5,179 nt of DNA from an uncultured Selenomonadales bacterium (GTDB taxonomy: Bacteria; Bacillota; Negativicutes; Selenomonadales; Selenomonadaceae), in the NCBI GenBank assembly GCA_946403735.1, contig CAMJAZ010000159.1, positions 1 to 5,179 on the forward strand. The letters are read 5' to 3'. The notes below the pieces were generated by a model. The model ran no database searches. It saw only the letters and a list, made by a program, of their open reading frames with translations, and had not been told where the DNA came from. How positions within the stretch are numbered: the first letter of the stretch is position 1; every line of letters starts with the position of its first letter. The position numbers were made by a program, and so were the translations under genes. Shown piece by piece: positions 1-4,376 of the stretch.

Positions 1-753
1 AAGTTTGAGTTGAACGGCAAAACTTATCTGATTGATAAAAATGATAATGGCAAAAATCATTTGCACGGCGGCTTTAACGGCTTTGAAAGAAAAATTTGGG
101 CGGATGAAATTACTGACGACGGCTTAAAAATGACGATTAAAAGTCCTGACGGTGAAAGCGGCTATCCTGGCAACATTAAAGTCACGGTGATTTACAATTT
201 GACGGACGATAACGCGCTTGAAATTTCCTACACGGCAACTTCTGACGCCGACACGCTTTGTAACTTGACGAATCACACGTACTTTAATTTGGACGGCGGC
301 GGAAATATTTTGCGGCAGAAAATTCAAATCTTCGCTGATTCGTACACTTGGGCAAATGCTGAATCAGTTCCCGACGGCAGAATTTTACCCGTTGAGAATA
401 CGCCTATGGATTTAAGACAGCTACAGAAAATTGGCGCTCACATTGATGACGACTTCGACGAATTAAATTTTGGCCACGGCTACGATCACAATTTCTGCGT
501 TGGAAAGTTCGGCGAAATGAAAAAAGCCGCTCACGCGGAGGCGGCTAAATCTAAAATTGCGCTTGACGTTTTTACTACTCAAGGCGGCTTGCAATTTTAC
601 GCTGGGAATTGGCTTGAAAATGTACGTAGCGGTTTTGCGCTTGAATCTCAATTTTATCCCAACGCTATAAATTTGCCGAACTTTGAAAAGCCAATTTTAA
701 AAGCGGGTGAAACTCAAACTTCCAAAACTATTTTTAAACTGCAAAAAATTTAG
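1..753 (+). CDS. galM: Aldose 1-epimerase (galactose mutarotase), 5' end missing
   Basis: Interconverts the alpha and beta anomers of galactose, glucose and related aldoses, feeding the Leloir pathway; normally cytoplasmic. The frame is open from base 1 (Lys-Phe-Glu-Leu-Asn-Gly) to a TAG at 751-753, giving 250 visible residues. The TTG at position 10 lies inside the conserved strand, so it is not a start; the true start is upstream. Numbering from base 1, the family signatures are HLHGG (residues 20-24), NHTYFNL (91-97), GYDHNF (160-165) and LESQFYPNAIN (214-224). These carry the catalytic histidine (H92), the sugar-binding Asp (D162) and the catalytic-base Glu (E215). Compared with Lactococcus GalM (first conserved His at 96), roughly 75 N-terminal residues are missing. 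The C-terminus looks complete. It converges on rnhA, with a hairpin repeat between them. No frameshift is seen. Family assignment is firm; the preferred sugar cannot be read from the sequence. Confidence 0.94.
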   Translation, partial: KFELNGKTYLIDKNDNGKNHLHGGFNGFERKIWADEITDDGLKMTIKSPDGESGYPGNIKVTVIYNLTDDNALEISYTATSDADTLCNLTNHTYFNLDGGGNILRQKIQIFADSYTWANAESVPDGRILPVENTPMDLRQLQKIGAHIDDDFDELNFGHGYDHNFCVGKFGEMKKAAHAEAAKSKIALDVFTTQGGLQFYAGNWLENVRSGFALESQFYPNAINLPNFEKPILKAGETQTSKTIFKLQKI

Positions 754-793
754 GTTATGTTGAATAAATAGGAAAGCTAAAAATGATGGTGCT

Positions 794-944
794 TAGCGGC
801 ATTTCCCAGCGCCTGCTGAAAAGTTGTGTGAATGTAGCAAATGGACGCGGTAAAACGTTTAATTGCTGTAACGCTGAACGCGAGGCGCACAAATGCCGCT
901 ATGTTTTCTTTTGCTACTTTTCTTTTGCGCCAAAAGAAAAGTAG
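794..944 (+). repeat. Hairpin repeat, copy A, in the galM/rnhA convergent gap
   Basis: Two modules are visible. First, an 11-bp perfect inverted repeat pairs TAGCGGCATTT (794-804) with AAATGCCGCTA (891-901) across an 86-nt spacer; GCGCC (809-813) and GGCGC (884-888) could extend it. Second, after a short T-rich linker comes a 14-bp perfect hairpin (914-927 with 931-944, 3-nt loop). The same architecture and linker recur in the same orientation at 2986-3067, which suggests a dispersed genomic repeat rather than a one-off structure. A 53-codon frame (783-944) runs through it and stops inside the last hairpin arm. I regard that frame as a by-product of the repeat, because the other copy carries a matching peptide end. 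Confidence 0.65.
914..944. terminator. Possible bidirectional terminator hairpin between galM and rnhA
   Basis: A perfect 14-bp stem (914-927 / 931-944) with a CGC loop sits about 160 bp past the galM stop and about 45 bp past the rnhA stop. On the + strand it is followed by TTTATT. On the - strand the T-rich stretch lies before the hairpin rather than after it. The stem is mostly A-T, so it is not a classical GC-rich intrinsic terminator. Its position between two convergent genes is the main reason for the call. Confidence 0.4.
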
Positions 945-987
945 TTTATTAAAAAAAATTTAATTATCCAACACTTCATAATGGCTA

Positions 988-1437
988 TTAAAATTTCGAT
1001 TGAAAACTTTCAGCGGTACTGCGTGCAAGCTTGTCACAAAGTTCATTGTACGTATCACCAGCGTGACCGCGTACCCAATTAAAATTTACATTGCGACTGG
1101 AAATTAAAGCGTCAAGGGTCATCCACAAATCTTGATTCTTGACGCTTTTTCCATTGGACAAAATCCAACCGCGCCGTTTCCAATTAGCCAACCAATTTTG
1201 CGTGAAGGCATTTCGCAAATAACTACTGTCCGTGAAAAGTTCCGCGCTATCACCGTTTGAAATTTTTTTCAATGCGACAATCGCCGCCATAAGTTCCATT
1301 CGATTATTCGTCGTGTACGATTCGCCGCCGCAAAATTTTTCACTTCGCCCAGCTTCGTCAAGAATAATCGCCGCGTAACCGCCCGCGCCAGGATTTCCTA
1401 AACACGAGCCGTCAGTATAAATTTTAAATTTACTCAT
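988..1437 (-). CDS. rnhA: Ribonuclease HI
   Basis: Cytoplasmic endonuclease that cuts the RNA strand of RNA-DNA hybrids, removing R-loops and primer RNA. The 149-residue product matches the size of E. coli RNase HI (155 residues). All catalytic residues are visible: D9 in YTDGSCLGNPG, E48 in NNRMELMAAI, D70 in FTDSSY, H125 in WVRGHAG and D135 in NELCDKLA, equivalent to E. coli D10, E48, D70, H124 and D134. The basic loop with WKRRGW (86-91) corresponds to the substrate-binding basic protrusion. The ATG is 6 nt after the gatB stop. The nearest Shine-Dalgarno-like GGAG (plus-strand 1453-1456) is 15 nt from the ATG, which is too far to be strong, so translation is probably coupled to gatB. No promoter of its own is evident. 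The stop is TAA at 990-988. Confidence 0.96.
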   Translation of the reverse strand: MSKFKIYTDGSCLGNPGAGGYAAIILDEAGRSEKFCGGESYTTNNRMELMAAIVALKKISNGDSAELFTDSSYLRNAFTQNWLANWKRRGWILSNGKSVKNQDLWMTLDALISSRNVNFNWVRGHAGDTYNELCDKLARSTAESFQSKF

Positions 1438-1443
1438 AATCTT

Positions 1444-2889
1444 TTACGCTTGCTCCAAATTTTTCGCCAGCAACTGATTGACAAGTTGCGGATTAGCCTT
1501 GCCCTTCGTCAACTTCATAACTTGTCCGACGAGTGCGCCAATAGCTTTTTTCTTACCTGCGCGATATTCTTCAACAGCTTTAGGATTTTTCGCGATAACT
1601 TCAGCGACAACACTTTCAATCGCGCCCGTGTCAGTAATTTGCACTAAACCTTTAGCCTTGACAATTTTTTCTGGCGAATCGGCAGATTTCCACATTTCCG
1701 CAAAAACTGTTTTAGCAATTTTGCCGCTGATAGTTCCTTTTTGAATCAGCTGAATCATTTCGGCAAGGCGTTTAGCGTCGACAGGTGAATTTTCAATCGT
1801 CAGGCCGTCCGCGTTAAGATTTTTTGAAAGGTCACTCATCATCCAGTTAGCGGCAAGTTTTGCATCAGCGCCAAAATTTACAACGGCGTCGAAGTATTCA
1901 GCCATTGCGCGGGAACTTGTAATGATTCCAGCGTCGTATTCAGACAAACCAAAATCTTTTATCAATCTTTCGCGGCGAGCGTCAGGAAGTTCTGGTAAAG
2001 ATTTTTTGAACGCCTCAATTTCTTCATCAGTCGTAACAATCGGCGGCAAATCTGGTTCAGGCATATATCTATAATCGTGTGCATCTTCCTTTGAACGCAT
2101 TGATTGAGTGATACCCTTTTCAGGATTCCAAGTGCGCGTCTCTTGAATAATTTTTCCACCGTCGTCCAAAACGTCAGCTTGACGCTCAATTTCATAGTTA
2201 ATCGCGTCTTCAAGCGCCTTGAATGAATTTATATTTTTCATTTCAGTCCGCGTACCAAGTTTATCACTACCGACGGGACGCAGTGAAACGTTAATATCTG
2301 CGCGGAGGTTGCCTTCTTCCATACGACAATTTGACACGTCGATATATTCAAGAATGGATTTAATTTTTTCCATATAGGCGCGAGCTTCTGCGGCAGAGCG
2401 CATATCGGGTTCAGAAACAATTTCAATCAGCGGTACACCAGTGCGGTTATAGTCGACGTTGGAAGTTGCAGAATCTTTAATCGTCGTGCCAGAGTGAACA
2501 AGTTTTCCCGCGTCCTCCTCCATATGAATGCGCGTCAAGCGAATAGTTTTTTTCACACCGTCAACTTCAATATCGACGTGTCCTTCATAAGCTATAGGCA
2601 AGTCGTACTGGGAAGTTTGCCAATTTTTTGGCAAGTCGGGATAGTAATAATTTTTTCTGTCAAATTTGCTGTAACGATTAATTTTACAATTCGTAGCAAG
2701 TCCTGCCTTTATCGCGAACTCAACAACTTTTTTGTTAATAGTCGGCAAGACGCCAGGCAGTCCTAAACAAACTGGGCAAGTGTGCGTATTTTGTTCTGCG
2801 CCGAAAGTTGTAGCGCAGCCGCAAAAAATTTTTGTAGCCGTCTTTAATTCGCTGTGAATTTCTAAACCAATTACTGCTTCATATTTCAT
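1444..2889 (-). CDS. gatB: Asp/Glu-tRNA amidotransferase subunit B
   Basis: Subunit of the heterotrimeric GatCAB, which amidates Glu-tRNA(Gln) and/or Asp-tRNA(Asn). GatB binds the mischarged tRNA and carries the kinase/transamidation site, using ammonia made by GatA. At 481 residues it is full length. Visible signatures are IGLEIHSEL (7-15, with E10 and H12), a zinc-type cysteine set C23-x-C25 and C38-x-x-C41, KNYYYPDLPKNWQTSQYD (79-96), HMEEDAGK (122-129), TGVPLIEIVSEPD (150-162), CRMEEGNLRADINVS (188-202), TEMKNINSF (215-223) and YRYMPEPDLPP (273-283). The C-terminal third is the helical and YqeY-like tail region that contacts tRNA. The ATG has a strong GGAGGT 9 nt upstream (2904-2899). gatB is transcribed with rnhA but is separated from gatC by ftsQ on the same strand as gatB; gatA is not in the window. 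Which tRNA is the substrate cannot be decided here. Confidence 0.97.
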   Translation of the reverse strand: MKYEAVIGLEIHSELKTATKIFCGCATTFGAEQNTHTCPVCLGLPGVLPTINKKVVEFAIKAGLATNCKINRYSKFDRKNYYYPDLPKNWQTSQYDLPIAYEGHVDIEVDGVKKTIRLTRIHMEEDAGKLVHSGTTIKDSATSNVDYNRTGVPLIEIVSEPDMRSAAEARAYMEKIKSILEYIDVSNCRMEEGNLRADINVSLRPVGSDKLGTRTEMKNINSFKALEDAINYEIERQADVLDDGGKIIQETRTWNPEKGITQSMRSKEDAHDYRYMPEPDLPPIVTTDEEIEAFKKSLPELPDARRERLIKDFGLSEYDAGIITSSRAMAEYFDAVVNFGADAKLAANWMMSDLSKNLNADGLTIENSPVDAKRLAEMIQLIQKGTISGKIAKTVFAEMWKSADSPEKIVKAKGLVQITDTGAIESVVAEVIAKNPKAVEEYRAGKKKAIGALVGQVMKLTKGKANPQLVNQLLAKNLEQA

Positions 2890-2898
2890 AAAAATTTT

Positions 2899-2917
2899 AC
2901 CTCCATTTTAGCTTTTA
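2899..2917 (-). promoter_or_regulatory. gatB leader with ribosome-binding site, shared with gatC
   Basis: Read on the minus strand this is TAAAAGCTAAAATGGAGGT, ending in a strong Shine-Dalgarno GGAGGT 9 nt before the gatB ATG. The gatC leader (4041-4059) is identical except for one base (T to C before GGAGGT). The other strong Shine-Dalgarno sites in the window lack this 5' AAAGCTAAAA block. It may be a shared translational enhancer or simply a common repeat. No convincing -35/-10 pair was found between the upstream terminator and this leader, so the gatB promoter remains unlocated. Confidence 0.6.
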
Positions 2918-2963
2918 ATAATTATTAGGTGGAGTTGAATAACTAAAAATTTTTGTTATATAG

Positions 2964-2989
2964 AAAAGGGCGCGCAAGGACGCGCGCCC
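2964..2989 (-). terminator. Intrinsic terminator downstream of ftsQ
   Basis: Read on the minus strand, an 8-bp all-GC stem (GGGCGCGC, 2989-2982, pairing with GCGCGCCC, 2975-2968) with a 6-nt loop is followed directly by TTTT and then CTATA. This is the expected form of a Rho-independent terminator for ftsQ, about 130 nt past its stop and about 75 nt before the gatB start. The T-tract is short, so some read-through into gatB is possible. On the plus strand no T-run follows the stem. Confidence 0.65.
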
Positions 2990-3067
2990 GCCCACGTAAA
3001 TCGCGTGATGCGATTTCAGCGGGCTGTTTCTTTTTGCTACTTTTTCGGCTCGCCAAAGAAAAAGTAG
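2986..3067 (+). repeat. Hairpin repeat, copy B, between ftsQ and gatB
   Basis: GCCCGC (2986-2991) can pair with GCGGGC (3019-3024), enclosing a 7-bp hairpin AAATCGC/GCGATTT (2998-3004 / 3010-3016). A linker reading TGTTTCTTTTTG follows, then a 10-bp hairpin CTACTTTTTC/GAAAAAGTAG (3037-3046 / 3058-3067). The linker plus the first half of the CTAC arm (3026-3040) matches copy A (903-917) at 13 of 15 positions, and the closing arm is followed by GTTTTA-like sequence in both. The 5' arm of the GC stem overlaps the terminator stem at 2986-2989, so the two pairings compete unless a shorter GCCC/GGGC stem (2990-2993 / 3021-3024) is used. Confidence 0.6.
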
Positions 3068-3090
3068 TTTTAAAATATAAAAAAATTTTA

Positions 3091-3110
3091 CCTATACTCT
3101 ACCACCTACT
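3091..3110 (-). repeat. AGTAGG-rich segment just past the ftsQ stop
   Basis: Read on the minus strand it is AGTAGGTGGTAGAGTATAGG, beginning 6 nt after the ftsQ TGA. It matches 16 of 20 positions of the plus-strand segment 3978-3997, which is the first part of the heptamer array on the other side of ftsQ. The two therefore form an imperfect inverted pair around the ftsQ gene. It is degenerate here and has no clear 7-nt period of its own. Confidence 0.5.
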
Positions 3111-3116
3111 AACTAC

Positions 3117-3860
3117 TCATTGATACAATTTTATAAATGGCGCAGTGTAGTTAAAGTCGACGTACTCCACCGCGTTAGGATTTTTATCAACGTCGCGCAG
3201 AAAATCTTCCGTCAACTTCGCTTTTTCCTCAAGCCGTTCAAGTGCGCCAATGCGAATTTGCACAGGTCTTTCAGTGTCCGTGTATGCAACGATATAATTT
3301 TCTGCAACTATCGCCACTTCAGAAATTTTATTCAACGATGCGGCGTCTAACATATCAAGAAATTCTAAAATTTTTTGGACAAGTTCATCTTCCACGTCGT
3401 CGCCAATGTACAAATCTTTGATGATTGCACCAGTTATCATTGGAATTTGCATTTCACGCAGATTTTTATAGCTGTCCAAAATTTTACCGTGCTTGTCAAT
3501 ATCAAGGTAGCCGTAATTGCAGACAACCGTTGCGATTGGCTTTCTTTCCGTGACGATAACTTCTAACGTATGCGGCAAGGAACGGCGGACGGTTACATCT
3601 TCGACGCGAACATCTTTTGAAAGGCGGCTTGCAACGTTATCCGTTTCCAGCTGAAATAACGGCTCATTAATATAAATGTTGCCAACTTTCAAAACGTCTT
3701 CTTCCGTCAAATAAGTTGCGCCAACCAAATTTATTTGTTGCAACGTGAAAATTGGAAGGTACACTACCGCACCCAAAATTAAGCCGCTAACCAATAAAAA
3801 AATTATTCCCTTGACCATGCGTCTGCCGCTACGCCGTCGCTGTTTCTTTATTTCCGCCAT
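3117..3860 (-). CDS. ftsQ: Cell division protein FtsQ/DivIB
   Basis: Bitopic membrane protein of the divisome that links early cytoplasmic and late periplasmic/extracellular division proteins (FtsB/DivIC and FtsL partners). The 247-residue product has the family order: a short, very basic cytoplasmic tail (1-16, KKQRRRSGRR), one transmembrane helix (about 17-38), a POTRA domain (about 38-107, starting FTLQQINLVGATYLTEEDV and ending VIVTERKPIATV), then the FtsQ/DivIB domain (about 108-245, with YLDIDKHGKILDSY and the closing VEYVDFNYTAPFIKL). The ATG is preceded by AAGGA (plus 3868-3872) at 7 nt spacing. A good promoter lies upstream and a terminator downstream, so it looks monocistronic. That is unusual for a gene normally found in the mur/fts cluster; here no mur or fts partner is visible. 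GatC-type genes diverge from it. The family call is strong; the choice between the names FtsQ and DivIB is convention. Confidence 0.9.
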   Translation of the reverse strand: MAEIKKQRRRSGRRMVKGIIFLLVSGLILGAVVYLPIFTLQQINLVGATYLTEEDVLKVGNIYINEPLFQLETDNVASRLSKDVRVEDVTVRRSLPHTLEVIVTERKPIATVVCNYGYLDIDKHGKILDSYKNLREMQIPMITGAIIKDLYIGDDVEDELVQKILEFLDMLDAASLNKISEVAIVAENYIVAYTDTERPVQIRIGALERLEEKAKLTEDFLRDVDKNPNAVEYVDFNYTAPFIKLYQ

Positions 3861-3894
3861 AAAAATATCCTTCCTTGTCTACAAAAACATTCAA

Positions 3895-3923
3895 AATATA
3901 TCAGAAAGGCGATAACGTGTCAA
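3895..3923 (-). promoter_or_regulatory. Sigma70-type promoter for ftsQ
   Basis: On the minus strand a consensus -35 TTGACA (3923-3918) is followed by a 17-nt spacer and a -10 TATATT (3900-3895), five of six consensus bases. Transcription should start near 3888, about 28 nt before the ftsQ ATG, giving a short leader with an AAGGA ribosome site. Its -35 box lies 14 bp from that of the divergent gatC promoter. Confidence 0.82.
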
Positions 3924-3937
3924 TTCTTCCTAAAAAG

Positions 3938-3966
3938 TTGTCAGAGATTAAATAGTATGCTAAAAT
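3938..3966 (+). promoter_or_regulatory. Extended -10 sigma70-type promoter for gatC
   Basis: A -35 TTGTCA (3938-3943, five of six) is followed by a 17-nt spacer and a -10 TAAAAT (3961-3966, five of six), preceded by TGC, which is the extended -10 TGn motif. The predicted start is near 3972-3974, just before the heptamer array at 3978, so the array would form the beginning of a roughly 93-nt gatC 5' leader. Confidence 0.8.
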
Positions 3967-3977
3967 TAATATAAAGG

Positions 3978-4020
3978 AGTAGGAGGTAGGGAGTAGGAAG
4001 TAGGGAAGTAGGAAGTAGGA
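3978..4020 (+). repeat. Six tandem AGTAGGA-type heptamers in the gatC 5' leader
   Basis: Units are AGTAGGA (3978), GGTAGGG (3985), AGTAGGA (3992), AGTAGGG (3999), one extra A (4006), AGTAGGA (4007) and AGTAGGA (4014). All but the second unit share AGTAGG exactly. The strand is almost pure purine with a T every seven bases. It contains a perfect Shine-Dalgarno-like AGGAGGT (3981-3987) with no usable start codon after it. Repeated GG pairs would allow only a weak two-tier G-quadruplex. Heptanucleotide tandem repeats between genes are known from filamentous cyanobacteria (STRR sequences); I do not imply relatedness. Confidence 0.85.
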
Positions 4021-4030
4021 AAAAATCCTA
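4016..4030 (+). other. Small hairpin closing the heptamer array
   Basis: TAGGA (4016-4020) can pair with TCCTA (4026-4030) around a loop of five A. Because TAGGA occurs in several array units, TCCTA could pair with alternative units, giving interchangeable weak hairpins in the gatC leader. A 5-bp stem alone is marginal, so this is recorded as a possibility. Confidence 0.3.
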
Positions 4031-4040
4031 ACATAAAAGC

Positions 4041-4059
4041 TAAAAGCTAAAACGGAGGT
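4041..4059 (+). promoter_or_regulatory. gatC leader with ribosome-binding site, shared with gatB
   Basis: TAAAAGCTAAAACGGAGGT ends in GGAGG, 7 nt before the TTG start codon, and this site decides the gatC start. It matches the gatB leader at 18 of 19 positions. Just upstream, TAAAAGC is repeated in tandem (4034-4040 and 4041-4047), a second 7-nt periodicity in the same leader. Confidence 0.65.
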
Positions 4060-4065
4060 CGTATT

Positions 4066-4356
4066 TTGAAAGTTACTGAAAATGACGTTAAGGTTGTGGC
4101 AAGCCTTTCGCGCCTTAATATTAGTCCTGAAGAATCTGCCGAAGTTATCGCGCAGTTGGACAAATTTTTAACCTACGTCGAAAATCTTCAGTCGATTGAC
4201 ACGACGAAGATTGAACCGACAACTTATGCCGTACCTATGCAAAATGTTTTCCGCGCAGATGAAGTTAAACCTTCACTCGCCAGAGAGCTTGCACTTTCCA
4301 ATGCGCCGCTTAAAGATGACGGCTACTTTAAAGTTCCGCGCGTTTTGGAAGAATAA
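4066..4356 (+). CDS. gatC: Asp/Glu-tRNA amidotransferase subunit C
   Basis: Small subunit of GatCAB that wraps around the GatA-GatB interface and stabilises GatA. The 96-residue product has the usual length and the full family pattern: an N-terminal helix with VASLSRLNISPEE (11-23), QLDKFLTYVENLQSIDT (30-46), EPTTY (50-54), NVFRADEVKPSL (60-71) and the C-terminal NAPLKDDGYFKVPRVLE (79-95), which threads into GatA. The start is TTG at 4066: it has GGAGG at 7 nt spacing, the first in-frame ATG is far inside the domain (M58), and family alignment begins here. gatC is usually followed by gatA and gatB. Here the next gene is an acetolactate decarboxylase, and gatB lies on the opposite strand beyond ftsQ. 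Expression is probably driven by the extended -10 promoter at 3938-3966. Confidence 0.95.
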   Translation: MKVTENDVKVVASLSRLNISPEESAEVIAQLDKFLTYVENLQSIDTTKIEPTTYAVPMQNVFRADEVKPSLARELALSNAPLKDDGYFKVPRVLEE

Positions 4357-4376
4357 TTTTTTTGGAGGAATGAATT

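Noticed and set aside
525..545. AGCCGC...GCGGCT inverted repeat inside galM, looking like a small inserted element.
   Set aside because: The encoded stretch (MKKAAHAEAAKSKIALDVFTT) lines up without a gap against the usual GalM strand pattern before GLQFY, so nothing is inserted.
783..944. 53-codon open frame as a separate protein gene.
   Set aside because: It lies wholly within a repeat unit, has no recognisable domain, and its C-terminal peptide recurs in the other repeat copy. Kept as a finding, not annotated as a CDS.
1450..1744. Plus-strand open frames opposite the 3' part of gatB.
   Set aside because: They are antisense to a strongly conserved gene, lack Shine-Dalgarno sites and show no family motif.
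2494..2766. 90-codon plus-strand frame opposite gatB.
   Set aside because: An antisense shadow of conserved GatB motifs, with no supporting start signal or domain.
2918..2967. Possible gatB promoter using TATAAC or TATTAA as the -10.
   Set aside because: No -35 with more than three matching bases lies at 16-18 bp from either candidate, so it was not annotated.
3978..4020. CRISPR-like or G-quadruplex interpretation of the purine repeats.
   Set aside because: There are no spacers between units, units are only 7 nt, and the G runs are mostly two bases long, so a stable quadruplex is doubtful.
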